Source: Bacillota bacterium
Lineage (GTDB): Bacteria > Bacillota > Clostridia > Tissierellales > Tissierellaceae
NCBI GenBank assembly: GCA_023388495.1
Contig: JAEWGC010000013.1
Span: forward strand, 62,001 to 126,000
Length of the DNA: 64,000 bases
Direction of reading: 5' to 3'
The notes beneath the pieces are model-generated. The model was not told where the DNA came from and did no database searches. It worked only from the letters and a program-made list of their open reading frames with translations. The first letter of the stretch is position 1. The number at the start of each line of letters is the position of its first letter. Below, one piece after another: positions 1-7,254 of the stretch. The position numbers were made by a program, and so were the translations under genes.

Positions 1-1
1 G

Positions 2-202
2 TATTTGTTATCAGAGTTTGAAGGGGAACCTTCAAAGATTTGGCAGTCAAATTTATTTGGTAAATCATTGTATGATCTAGTAAACGAGCAACTCCAAGGA
101 AAACTTAGTACAATGCCAGAAGATGCAAGACAAAAACTTAGAAGAGCTCTTGAGAGAATAATAAACGATGGTACTGGAGGACTAATCTGTATAATCATAT
201 AA
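2..202 (+). CDS. spoIVA: Stage IV sporulation protein A, C-terminal fragment
   Basis: This is the last 66 codons of a gene that begins left of the window; the reading frame is open from base 2, so the TTG at 5 is not a true start. The residues NEQLQGKL, MPEDARQKLRRALERI and the end GGLICIII match the conserved C-terminus of SpoIVA. SpoIVA is the ATPase that polymerises around the forespore as the spore-coat basement layer; its C-terminal end is the part that reaches the forespore membrane through SpoVM (known for B. subtilis). A hairpin terminator follows the stop directly, so it ends its transcription unit. The N-terminal ATPase part is not visible here. Confidence 0.88.
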   Translation, partial: YLLSEFEGEPSKIWQSNLFGKSLYDLVNEQLQGKLSTMPEDARQKLRRALERIINDGTGGLICIII

Positions 203-232
203 AAAAGGTAGAAATTTATTCTACCTTTTTTT
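201..232 (+). terminator. Rho-independent terminator after spoIVA
   Basis: The arms GGTAGAA (207-213) and TTCTACC (219-225) form a short stem flanked by an A run on the left and seven T on the right, which extend the pairing. It begins right at the spoIVA stop codon. Confidence 0.8.
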
Positions 233-316
233 ATATTGCGGATAGTTTTTTCGTTATAGGCATATCTAAATAGATGTTATCATAAATGACAATCTTTGCT
301 ATAGACATATTTATGA

Positions 317-363
317 TATAATTTTACTGAAACCAAAACTTATATAGAACATAATAGGAGGGA
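317..363 (+). promoter_or_regulatory. Possible promoter and RBS of the deoxyribosyltransferase-like gene
   Basis: A perfect TATAAT lies at 317-322, but the -35 region is poor (TTGCTA at 296-301 would leave only 15 bp). A strong ribosome binding site AGGAGGG (357-363) precedes the ATG at 368. Confidence 0.4.
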
Positions 364-367
364 TTTA

Positions 368-853
368 ATGAAGGCATACTTAGCCAATGGATTATTTGGC
401 ATGGGAGATAGATTATTAAATTCATTAATAGCATCAGAAATAAGGAAAGAACTACAAGAAATTGATTTATATGTTCCTCAAGAAAATGATGCTATAAATG
501 ATAAGAGTTCATATGCTGATTCTATTGATATTGCAAAAGCAGATATGGATAAACTTAGAGAAAGTGAGTTTTTAATTGCAGTAATAGATGGAGTTGAAAT
601 TGATAGTGGAGTTGCTGCTGAGATAGGGGCATTTTATATGATGGACAAACCCATTTTTGCTTTGTTTACAGATGTACGTCAGCAAGGCAGAGATAATAAT
701 AAAAAAATAGAAGCCTTAATAGGTGATAGCACAGAGAATCAATTTGCATATAGAAATCTATTTGTTATTGGATTGATCAAGCATAGAGAAGGAAAGATAT
801 ATTCTACGATAGAGGATCTTGTAAAAGGAATAAAAAAATATTTAAGAAAATAG
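368..853 (+). CDS. Nucleoside 2-deoxyribosyltransferase family protein
   Basis: A 161-residue soluble protein. The opening KAYLANGLF, the central D74-G-x-x-x-D79-S-G-x-x-x-E85-x-G pattern and the Rossmann-like alternation fit the nucleoside 2-deoxyribosyltransferase fold. In that family the Glu of the E-x-G motif (E85 here) is the nucleophile that forms the glycosyl intermediate when a base is exchanged on, or removed from, a deoxynucleoside or nucleotide. The true substrate cannot be read from sequence; relatives include nucleotide hydrolases. It is a single-gene unit between two terminators, with a strong RBS. A salvage role is likely; any link to the sporulation gene upstream is speculation. 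Confidence 0.72.
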   Translation: MKAYLANGLFGMGDRLLNSLIASEIRKELQEIDLYVPQENDAINDKSSYADSIDIAKADMDKLRESEFLIAVIDGVEIDSGVAAEIGAFYMMDKPIFALFTDVRQQGRDNNKKIEALIGDSTENQFAYRNLFVIGLIKHREGKIYSTIEDLVKGIKKYLRK

Positions 854-862
854 ACGTAAGTA

Positions 863-892
863 AAAAAGACTAGATTTAATTCTAGTCTTTTT
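863..892 (+). terminator. Terminator after the deoxyribosyltransferase-like gene
   Basis: AAAAGACTAGA (864-874) pairs with TCTAGTCTTTT (881-891) around a six-base loop. The stem has A and T tracts on either side, so it may also stop transcripts of the minus-strand tRNA. Confidence 0.8.
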
Positions 893-906
893 ATAGTTAA
901 TATAAA

Positions 907-983
907 TGGTCGGGATGACAGGATTTGAACCTGCGACCCCAAGTCCCCCAGACTTGTACGCTACCAAACTGCGCTACATCCCG
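907..983 (-). tRNA. tRNA-Pro (anticodon GGG), CCA encoded
   Basis: Read on the minus strand, the acceptor arm CGGGATG pairs with CATCCCG, followed by the discriminator A and an encoded CCA. The D-arm GCGC/GCGT and the T-arm GCAGG-TTCAAAT-CCTGT are in place. The anticodon arm is CAAGT-CTGGGGG-ACTTG, which puts GGG at positions 34-36; it therefore reads CCC and CCU proline codons. It stands alone, with its own promoter upstream. Confidence 0.95.
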
Positions 984-1005
984 ATATGTTTTTACATACG
1001 TTCTA

Positions 1006-1034
1006 ATTATACTATAAAACTACTCAGATTGCAA
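1006..1034 (-). promoter_or_regulatory. Promoter of tRNA-Pro
   Basis: On the minus strand TTGCAA (1034-1029) is followed after 17 bp by a perfect TATAAT (1011-1006). The predicted start is about 15 bases before the mature tRNA 5' end at 983. Confidence 0.65.
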
Positions 1035-1111
1035 ATGTTAGATGAATAATTTAGCTCTCTATCATATTAAAAATCAGTACTTAAGATTCATAATTTCATT
1101 ATGTAAAGTAG

Positions 1112-1140
1112 TTTAAAACAACGTCTAGTTATGTTATACT
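1112..1140 (+). promoter_or_regulatory. Likely promoter of the membrane-protein/HlyD/yggS unit
   Basis: TTTAAA (1112-1117), a 17-bp spacer and TATACT (1135-1140) lie just before the first gene of the run that leads into yggS and sepF. Confidence 0.5.
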
Positions 1141-1172
1141 ATAGATATGCTTATAGTTTTGGAGGTGTAAGT

Positions 1173-1547
1173 TTGCTAGATTTTATACAAGTGATTTTAG
1201 TATTGCTATTTATAGCAAGTGTATTTGGGTATATATTTGTAATACTAAAGGAGAAAATCTATCTAAAAAATAATATTATAATTATAGATAAAAAAGTTGT
1301 TACAGAGGAACATTTAAAAGAAGCAGATATGAAGGAGTTTATTTTAGATGGTCTAAGGGTAAAGGCTGGAGATGAGATTAAGGTTATAACAAGAGAAAAT
1401 AAAAAGTATAATGGAATACTTTTAGGGGCAAAGAGAAAAGATAGAGCGATATTAATGGTTACACATAAAGATGAAATAAAACTTTTTACAATAGATAATA
1501 TTTTGAAGTTTAAAATAGTAAGTAAGTATGGAAAGTTTTTTAATTAA
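1173..1547 (+). CDS. Small membrane-anchored protein of unknown function
   Basis: I do not recognise the family. A TTG start at 1173 is preferred because GGAGGTG (1161-1167) lies 5 bases before it; a longer frame from ATG 1131 would put that site inside the gene. The product has 124 residues. Residues about 4-26 form one hydrophobic helix, so the remainder is probably cytoplasmic or external on a single anchor. The second half (roughly residues 55-120) alternates short beta-like segments with G-D-E-I-K-V and Y-N-G-I-L-L-G patterns, which look like a small beta barrel (Sm-like or SH3-like); this is an impression from the pattern only. The stop is 12 bases before the HlyD-like gene, so the two are co-transcribed and may act together. 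Confidence 0.6.
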   Translation: MLDFIQVILVLLFIASVFGYIFVILKEKIYLKNNIIIIDKKVVTEEHLKEADMKEFILDGLRVKAGDEIKVITRENKKYNGILLGAKRKDRAILMVTHKDEIKLFTIDNILKFKIVSKYGKFFN

Positions 1548-1559
1548 AGGGTGAAAAAG

Positions 1560-2846
1560 ATGTCTTATGAAAAAAGAAAAAAAATACGTATGAAAAGAAG
1601 GGTTTTTCGTACTGTAGTTATATCTTTTGTCCTTATTTATTTAATATTTAGAGCAGTACCTTCTTTATTAGCAAGTAATGCAAAAACAATTCTGCCTGAA
1701 AAGGGAACTTTAATTGAGAAATTTTCAGCTCAGGGCTTTATGATAAAATATGAAACATTGGTTAAATCAACTAGTGGAGGACAATTAGAGATTGCTTCTA
1801 CTGAAGGAGAAAGAGTAGCTGCAGGTATAGAAGTAGCTACTGTTAACTCTTTAAATGATACTTCATCTCTTAGACAGGAGCTTTTACAGTTAGAAGAATC
1901 TATTTCAGCTTTAGAAAAATCTGAAAAAGATAATAAAATAATAGTTAATGAGAAGGAAAAAATCCAAGAAGTACAGGATTCCTTAGTTGGTGAATTGCAA
2001 AATACAATTATTTCAGGTAATTTTGATGATGTATATCTATTAAAGGGTAAAATAGCTTTATATGATGAAAAAAACAAGGACATTTCCTTTTCAAATACAC
2101 TAGCGGGTCAAAGCCTTGAAAATCTCAAAGCTAAAAGAGATAATATAAGCTCAGAAATTAAGAGTAATCATATAAAATACTATTCTAGTCATGGAGGAAT
2201 TATATCTTATATAATAGATGGTTATGAAGAAATTTATTTGCCTAAGGATTTCGAAAACTATACATATGATAAACTAACATCAAAAGAGTTAAAAAATGAT
2301 ACAATAAAATCTGAAGTAACTGTAGGTGAACCAATATATAAGATTATTGATAATTTTGAATGGTATATGGCTTTAAAAATTGAGGATTTCAAACAAATTA
2401 ACGGTTTCGAGGTAGGAGATATTGTTACAATTGAAATCAAAGAGGACAAGCTAGAACTTAGAGGGAAAATAGTTGCTATAAACTCCTCAGATAATAAAGG
2501 GGTTATGGTAGTAAGATTTAATACTATGTTACATGACCTTTATAATATACGATTTCCAAATATTGATGTTATTAAGTATAAAAAAGAAGGATATAAAATA
2601 CCTACAAAATCAATTGTAGATAAAGATTCAACTAAGGGAGTATATATTAAGGACAAAAGTGGTATAGTGAAGTTTAGACCTGTTGTTGTTATCGGTGAAG
2701 ATGACAATTATACTTATGTTGATATAGGGGATAATAATGGCAATATTACAGTAAAAGGTAAAGATCAGACATTAAAGACCATCACTTTATTTGATGAGAT
2801 ATTTTTAAATGTTATTAATATAAGGGAAGGTCAAATACTTAATTAA
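1560..2846 (+). CDS. HlyD-like membrane fusion/adaptor protein without a transporter partner
   Basis: The 428-residue product starts with a very basic cytoplasmic segment, then one membrane helix (about residues 16-39). Next come a biotinyl-lipoyl-like half-motif (about 69-95), a coiled-coil hairpin rich in E, K and L (about 100-195) and a beta-rich C-terminal half. This is the plan of HlyD-type periplasmic adaptors. ATG 1560 is chosen over GTG 1551 because AAAGGGTG precedes it at normal spacing. No ABC, MFS or RND transporter gene lies nearby. The gene sits between a small membrane protein and yggS-sepF, which suggests a cell-envelope or division-linked role, but that is inference from context. 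Confidence 0.68.
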   Translation: MSYEKRKKIRMKRRVFRTVVISFVLIYLIFRAVPSLLASNAKTILPEKGTLIEKFSAQGFMIKYETLVKSTSGGQLEIASTEGERVAAGIEVATVNSLNDTSSLRQELLQLEESISALEKSEKDNKIIVNEKEKIQEVQDSLVGELQNTIISGNFDDVYLLKGKIALYDEKNKDISFSNTLAGQSLENLKAKRDNISSEIKSNHIKYYSSHGGIISYIIDGYEEIYLPKDFENYTYDKLTSKELKNDTIKSEVTVGEPIYKIIDNFEWYMALKIEDFKQINGFEVGDIVTIEIKEDKLELRGKIVAINSSDNKGVMVVRFNTMLHDLYNIRFPNIDVIKYKKEGYKIPTKSIVDKDSTKGVYIKDKSGIVKFRPVVVIGEDDNYTYVDIGDNNGNITVKGKDQTLKTITLFDEIFLNVINIREGQILN

Positions 2847-2847
2847 G

Positions 2848-3552
2848 ATGGAGGGGATAAAAATATCTATTCAAGGTAACATAATAAATATACAAGAAAA
2901 TATAGAAAATGCCTTAAAACGATCTGGAAGAGAAGGTGAAAAAGTTGAAATAATAGCTGTTACTAAGACTATAGATATTCATAGAATAAAAGAGGCTATG
3001 GATTGTGGTATTTCCAATATAGGAGAAAATAGGGTTCAGGAACTAGAAACCAAATACAACTTAATTGGTGACAATATTAACTATCATATGATAGGACATT
3101 TACAAACCAATAAAGTAAGGAATATTATTGGAAAAACGAAGTTGGTACACTCTTTAGACAGAATATCATTGGCACAAGAGTTAGATAAGCGCTCTAAAAA
3201 CAATAATATAACAACAGATGTTCTTATACAGGTCAATGTAGCAGAGGAAGAAACTAAATTTGGACTAAGGGTAGATGAAGTATTATACTTCATTGAGGAA
3301 ATCCTAGATTTAAAAAATATTAAAATCAGAGGACTAATGACAATTGCGCCTTATACTACAGATGAAGTATTCTTAAGGAAAGTTTTTAGAACCTTGTTTA
3401 ACTTAAAGGAAGATATCATAAGTAGAAATTATGAAAATTTATCTATGGATTATTTGTCAGCAGGGATGACAAATGATTATGAATTGGCAATTGAAGAAGG
3501 TTCCAATTTGGTTAGAGTTGGTTCTGGTATTTTTGGTAAAAGAAATTATTAG
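2848..3552 (+). CDS. yggS: YggS/PROSC family PLP-binding protein
   Basis: A pyridoxal-phosphate homeostasis protein of the alanine-racemase-barrel type. The PLP lysine is the last K of VTKT (K40 from the ATG at 2848); GENRVQE, MIGHLQTNK and the phosphate-binding end region SAGMTNDYELAI and VRVGSGIFG are all present. It leads the division cluster with sepF, yggT, ylmH and divIVA, as in Bacillus and clostridia. The start is uncertain: GGAGGGG (2850-2856) lies just after the ATG rather than before it. The family N-terminus (Met-Ser-Ile...) would match a start at the ATA codon at 2863, giving 229 residues. The ATG lies one base after the upstream stop, so coupled initiation is the alternative. 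Confidence 0.92.
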   Translation: MEGIKISIQGNIINIQENIENALKRSGREGEKVEIIAVTKTIDIHRIKEAMDCGISNIGENRVQELETKYNLIGDNINYHMIGHLQTNKVRNIIGKTKLVHSLDRISLAQELDKRSKNNNITTDVLIQVNVAEEETKFGLRVDEVLYFIEEILDLKNIKIRGLMTIAPYTTDEVFLRKVFRTLFNLKEDIISRNYENLSMDYLSAGMTNDYELAIEEGSNLVRVGSGIFGKRNY

Positions 3553-3562
3553 GAGGGATATA

Positions 3563-4000
3563 ATGAGTAATTTTATGGACAAGATTAAGTATTTTATAGG
3601 TGTACAAGATTTAGAAGATGAGGAAGTCCATGAAGATTTTGAGGAGCATGAAGAAGATTATGATATGGCAGTACCTACTAAAACAAAAAAGTTAAATAAT
3701 AAAGTTGTAAATATCCATACTAATAGTAATATGAAAATTATAGTACATGAACCACTAAGTTATGATGAGGCTCCTACTATAATAGATGATTTAAAAACTA
3801 GAAAGACGGTTATTGTAAACTTAGAACAATTAGATAATTCTATTAAAAGACAAATTTTTGATTTTATTAGTGGTGGGTTATATGCTTTGGAGGGAAATAT
3901 TCAAAAGGTAACAAAGGACATATTTATTTTTGCACCTAGCAATGTAGAAATTGATGGATTAAGGGATGAGCTTAAGAGTAAAGGCATATTCTCTTGGTAA
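3563..4000 (+). CDS. sepF: Cell division protein SepF
   Basis: SepF bundles and anchors FtsZ at the division site through an N-terminal amphipathic helix. The 145-residue product starts MSNFMDKIKYFIG (the membrane-binding helix), followed by an acidic linker rich in E and D (about residues 14-35) and the SepF core domain (about 55-140). The core includes the stretch VNLEQLDNSIKRQIFDFISG, which is typical of the family. The start at 3563 is set by AGGAGGG at 3551-3557; a longer frame from 3473 overlaps yggS and has no such site. It lies 10 bases after yggS. Confidence 0.93.
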   Translation: MSNFMDKIKYFIGVQDLEDEEVHEDFEEHEEDYDMAVPTKTKKLNNKVVNIHTNSNMKIIVHEPLSYDEAPTIIDDLKTRKTVIVNLEQLDNSIKRQIFDFISGGLYALEGNIQKVTKDIFIFAPSNVEIDGLRDELKSKGIFSW

Positions 4001-4021
4001 AAAAAGGAGTAGATCATATTA

Positions 4022-4288
4022 ATGTTACTTTTATATAAATCGATACAAATATTGCTTAATTTAATTGAAATACTGATTGTAGTTAGGATTTTATTTTCTT
4101 TCCTGAATATTCATGGTGAAAATTTCATTACCAGACTTGTATATGAAATTACAGAACCTGTACTTGGGCCTGCGAGAGATTTAATTGCAAAACTAAATAT
4201 AAATACTGGTATGTTCGATTTCTCACCTCTACTGGCTATTCTCTTTTTAAGAATAATACATAGCCTTGTTATTAGAATATTGTTATAG
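4022..4288 (+). CDS. yggT: YggT family membrane protein
   Basis: An 88-residue protein with two hydrophobic segments (about residues 3-25 and 58-86) joined by a polar loop containing the family-typical ITEPVLGPARD. YggT proteins are integral membrane proteins of uncertain role, often coded beside sepF and divIVA; B. subtilis YlmG is the counterpart and is linked to division-site or envelope biogenesis. It is 21 bases after sepF and 12 before ylmH, all one operon. Confidence 0.88.
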   Translation: MLLLYKSIQILLNLIEILIVVRILFSFLNIHGENFITRLVYEITEPVLGPARDLIAKLNINTGMFDFSPLLAILFLRIIHSLVIRILL

Positions 4289-4300
4289 ATAGGTATTTAT

Positions 4301-5086
4301 ATGAAAATTGATAGAGATAAATATACTTCTCATATAAAAGATAATCATAGGGTTATTGAAATGAGAAGAATTATAGACAAGATTGAAATAGTAACAAATA
4401 ATCACTCCTGTGAATCTACAGACTTTCTTGATCCATATGAGAGGTTATTAGCCAAATCAATTATTAATAGATTTGATGAAATTGATTACTTGGAGAATGG
4501 TGGAATTATACAAACTGAAAGGCAGATAATAACTATTTATCCTAGCTATTATAATCATGAGGATGTTCCACAAGATATTATGGCTTTAAGGATATGTGGC
4601 AATTTAGAAGGTTTGTCTCATAAGGATTTTTTAGGAGCAATACTAAATTTAGGTATAAAGAGATCTAAAATCGGGGATATTTTAGTACATGAGGATTATG
4701 TTGATGTAGTAGTAAAAAGGGACATAGGGGATTTCATCTTATTTAACTTAGAAAAAGTAGGAAATAAGAAGGTTAACCTACAGGAAATAGCCCCAGATTC
4801 CATATCTCCCGCAAAAAGTTTATATAGGGAAATAAGTAAAAACTTATCATCATATAGACTTGATGTATATATTAGCTCTAGCTATAATTTATCCAGACAG
4901 GAAAGTATGGATATAATAAAAGCAGGTTATGTAAAGGTTAATTGGGAATCTATAGATAAGCCTAGCAAAGAATTAGAAGTAGGAGATATAATTTCTGTTA
5001 GAGGGTATGGGCGTTCCGTACTTCACTCTGTTGAAGGATTAAGTAAAAAGGGAAAAATAAAGGCTACTATAAGAATATTAATTTAG
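4301..5086 (+). CDS. ylmH: YlmH, S4-domain RNA-binding protein
   Basis: A 261-residue protein. The N-terminal two thirds match the YlmH-specific region; the C-terminal S4 domain (about residues 182-245) contains YRLDVYISSSYNLSRQE and VKVNWESIDKPSKEL. S4 domains bind structured RNA. In Bacillus, YlmH binds stalled 50S subunits and has been reported to stand in for RqcP in ribosome quality control. rqcH is 4 kb downstream in this window. The start follows TAGGTATTT and has no strong RBS, so its translation may depend on the upstream gene. Confidence 0.9.
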   Translation: MKIDRDKYTSHIKDNHRVIEMRRIIDKIEIVTNNHSCESTDFLDPYERLLAKSIINRFDEIDYLENGGIIQTERQIITIYPSYYNHEDVPQDIMALRICGNLEGLSHKDFLGAILNLGIKRSKIGDILVHEDYVDVVVKRDIGDFILFNLEKVGNKKVNLQEIAPDSISPAKSLYREISKNLSSYRLDVYISSSYNLSRQESMDIIKAGYVKVNWESIDKPSKELEVGDIISVRGYGRSVLHSVEGLSKKGKIKATIRILI

Positions 5087-5100
5087 ATGGAGTGAGAAAA

Positions 5101-5640
5101 ATGATTACACCACTAGATATACAAAATAAGGAATTTAAAAAATCTTTGATAGGGTATAATACAAAGGATGTTGATCTTTACTTAGATTCTATTAATGATA
5201 ATTATGAAAAATTATACAAGGAAAATATCGAGCTTAAAGATAAAATTGGAATCTTATCGGATCAAATTAGACAGTATAATAATTTGGAAGAAACTCTAAA
5301 AAGCACATTAGTTATTGCACAGAGTACAGCAGATGACGTAACTAGTTCTGCAAGAAAAAAAGCGGAAATAATAGTGGAAGATGCTGAAATTCAAGCTAAG
5401 AATAGAATTAATGAAGCTGTCAATGAAGTTAGAAATATAATGAAGGAATATGATTATCTGAAAAAAGAAATTTTCGTTTTTAAAACTAGATATGAATCTT
5501 TTATTAAAGCACAGCTCATTTCCTTAGAAGAATTTTATAAAGACTATGAAAATAAAAACCAAGTTAAAAAAATTGATATTGATAAAGAAGCTATTAGCGA
5601 GAAAGAAAATTTAGATGAGATTGACCATTTAGGGGCATAA
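5101..5640 (+). CDS. divIVA: DivIVA domain cell-division/polarity protein
   Basis: A 179-residue coiled-coil protein. The N-terminus (ITPLDIQNKEFKKSL and GYNTKDVDLYLD) is the DivIVA lipid-binding domain that senses curved membrane at poles and septa. From about residue 30 the rest is heptad-rich (K-E-N-I-E-L-K-D, then alanine-rich helices), which is expected for the tetramerising part. ATG 5101 is chosen because GGAGTGAG precedes it; the upstream GTG 5092 lies within that site. It closes the yggS-sepF-yggT-ylmH-divIVA run and has a terminator overlapping its stop codon. Confidence 0.93.
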   Translation: MITPLDIQNKEFKKSLIGYNTKDVDLYLDSINDNYEKLYKENIELKDKIGILSDQIRQYNNLEETLKSTLVIAQSTADDVTSSARKKAEIIVEDAEIQAKNRINEAVNEVRNIMKEYDYLKKEIFVFKTRYESFIKAQLISLEEFYKDYENKNQVKKIDIDKEAISEKENLDEIDHLGA

Positions 5641-5653
5641 TAGCCTCTTTTTT
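5631..5653 (+). terminator. Terminator overlapping the divIVA stop codon
   Basis: AGGGGC (5631-5636, the last coding bases) pairs with GCCTCT (5643-5648), one G-T pair included, followed by a run of seven T. The stop codon lies in the loop. Confidence 0.6.
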
Positions 5654-5701
5654 CTTTAATTAGAAATTTATAATTTACATGAGGTACTTGGAGGAATTTA
5701 A

Positions 5702-6454
5702 ATGACTAGAAGCATTAATATAAATAATGAATTATGTATAGGAGATGGCTCTTTTACAATTATAGCGGGACCCTGTGCAGTAGAAGATTATAAGCAGATG
5801 GATGACATTGGAAGCTTCCTATCTAAATTAGGAGTTAAGATATTAAGAGGTGGTGTTTTTAAGCCAAGGACTAGCCCTAAATCTTTTCAGGGACTAGGGA
5901 CAGAAGGGTTTGAAATTTTAAAGGAAATTAAGAAAAAGTATAAACTCAAAATAATTTCTGAAATAATGGACCCGAGAGATATAGAAGAATCATTGGATTA
6001 TATTGATATTATTCAAATAGGTTCTAGGAATATGCAAAACTTTTCATTATTAAGAGAGGTTGGAAAGACGAATAAGCCAGTGATGTTGAAAAGAGGAATG
6101 AGTGCTACCATTAAGGAATGGATTATGGCTGCAGAATATATTAGAATAGAGGGAAATGAAAAAATAATTTTATGTGAAAGAGGAATTAGAACATTTGAAG
6201 ATTATACAAGAAATACTTTGGATTTAATGTGCATTCCAATTTTAAAGGAAACAACTGATTATCCAATATTCATAGATCCATCCCATGGCACTGGTAGAAG
6301 AGAATTAATATTACCAGCATCAAAGGCTGCAAAGGCTTTAGAGGCAGATGGTATAATAGTAGAGATACATCCAAATCCAGATAAAGCTTTATCAGATGGA
6401 TTTCAGTCCCTTGATTTTGAAAGGTTTAAAGATTTATACGATAAATTAGTATAA
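5702..6454 (+). CDS. aroF: 3-deoxy-7-phosphoheptulonate (DAHP) synthase, minimal type I-beta
   Basis: Catalyses condensation of phosphoenolpyruvate and erythrose 4-phosphate, the first step of the shikimate pathway. The 250-residue sequence has IAGPCAVE (residues 21-28, with the metal-ligand Cys25), GGVFKPRTSP (50-59), the KRG motif and DPSHGTGRRE near the end, all barrel active-site elements of the KDO8P-synthase-like type. It lacks both the N-terminal ferredoxin-like regulatory domain and a chorismate mutase domain, so allosteric control through those domains is not expected. No other aromatic gene is nearby. It occupies the slot between divIVA and the ylyA-like gene where B. subtilis has ileS. 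Confidence 0.92.
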   Translation: MTRSININNELCIGDGSFTIIAGPCAVEDYKQMDDIGSFLSKLGVKILRGGVFKPRTSPKSFQGLGTEGFEILKEIKKKYKLKIISEIMDPRDIEESLDYIDIIQIGSRNMQNFSLLREVGKTNKPVMLKRGMSATIKEWIMAAEYIRIEGNEKIILCERGIRTFEDYTRNTLDLMCIPILKETTDYPIFIDPSHGTGRRELILPASKAAKALEADGIIVEIHPNPDKALSDGFQSLDFERFKDLYDKLV

Positions 6455-6501
6455 GTTTTATAGTAAAATTGAAATAATGTAATTTTATGCTATTGTAAAT
6501 T

Positions 6502-6530
6502 TTGAATGTTTATTAGTCTACTGGTTATAT
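6502..6530 (+). promoter_or_regulatory. Likely promoter of the YlyA/YteA-like gene
   Basis: TTGAAT (6502-6507), a 17-bp spacer and TTATAT (6525-6530) give a sigma-A-like promoter. A sporulation sigma factor could also act here, but I see no clear match to one. Confidence 0.45.
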
Positions 6531-6574
6531 TATTAATTAGGATATAAATTATATTTACTAAACCGGAGGCAGCT

Positions 6575-7207
6575 ATGGATAAAAACAAACTTCATTATTT
6601 CAATAAAAGATTATACGAGGAAAGAAAAAAACTATTAAAAGCATTAGAAAACATGAATAATATGGAAGAATATGGTTCTATGGACATATATTATAGTGAG
6701 TTATCTAACTATGATAACCATCCCGCTGATATAGGCACTGAGCTTTTTATGATGGAGCAAGATAATGGATTTAAAAATAGAATGAAGGATACCTTATACG
6801 AAATAGATAGTTCTTTAAAAGATATAAAGAATGGAAGTTATGGAATTTGCAAAGAATGTAGTAAAAAAATTGATAAGGAAAGACTTGATCTTATTCCGTA
6901 TTTAAAGACTTGTATAGACTGTGCTGAGAGTATTACGTTTACAACTGATATTGAAATGGATAATAGACAATTCATGCCTATAGATGAAGAACAGGGAACG
7001 TCCTTTAGTGATACAACGGAAGATATGGTAGAGTTTGATAGAGAGGATGCATACCAAAAAGTAGCTCAATATAACTATGTTCCTGATGATCCTTCATTTC
7101 ATACAGGTGATTTCTTAGGTATACCAGATGAGCAGGATAATGACGGTGGCGATGGAGTGGAACCAGTAGAAAATATATCTCAAGAATATTATGATGAAAC
7201 TTTATAA
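6575..7207 (+). CDS. DksA/TraR-type zinc-finger protein, YlyA/YteA-like
   Basis: A 210-residue protein. Residues 1-88 form a helical coiled-coil region; the zinc finger is C92-x2-C95 and C113-x2-C116 (GICKECSKK, YLKTCIDC); the tail after 120 is acidic and disordered-looking. This is the DksA C4 zinc-finger family, which acts on RNA polymerase through its secondary channel. Its position just before lspA matches B. subtilis ylyA, which codes for an RNA-polymerase-binding protein that adjusts forespore transcription; YteA is the closely related paralogue. The start follows CCGGAGG. It has its own promoter and terminator. Confidence 0.8.
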   Translation: MDKNKLHYFNKRLYEERKKLLKALENMNNMEEYGSMDIYYSELSNYDNHPADIGTELFMMEQDNGFKNRMKDTLYEIDSSLKDIKNGSYGICKECSKKIDKERLDLIPYLKTCIDCAESITFTTDIEMDNRQFMPIDEEQGTSFSDTTEDMVEFDREDAYQKVAQYNYVPDDPSFHTGDFLGIPDEQDNDGGDGVEPVENISQEYYDETL

Positions 7208-7210
7208 AAT

Positions 7211-7240
7211 TTCTCTGGATATTATCCAGGGAGTTTTTTT
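7211..7240 (+). terminator. Terminator after the YlyA/YteA-like gene
   Basis: CTC and TGGAT (7213-7220) pair with ATCCA and GAG (7224-7233) with a two-G bulge, followed by seven T. Confidence 0.7.
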
Positions 7241-7254
7241 AATCTTCCTAACTA

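Noticed and set aside
1173..2846. Toxin-antitoxin or bacteriocin export module.
   Set aside because: The two proteins are a single-helix membrane protein and an HlyD-like adaptor; there is no precursor peptide, peptidase or ABC transporter gene near.
3473..3562. Longer N-terminus of SepF starting inside yggS.
   Set aside because: The added residues are the yggS 3' end in another frame; the RBS AGGAGGG fits only the start at 3563.
6455..6510. Terminator after the DAHP synthase.
   Set aside because: Only a weak AT-only repeat (TAAAATT and AATTTTA) is present, with no GC-containing stem and no T run.
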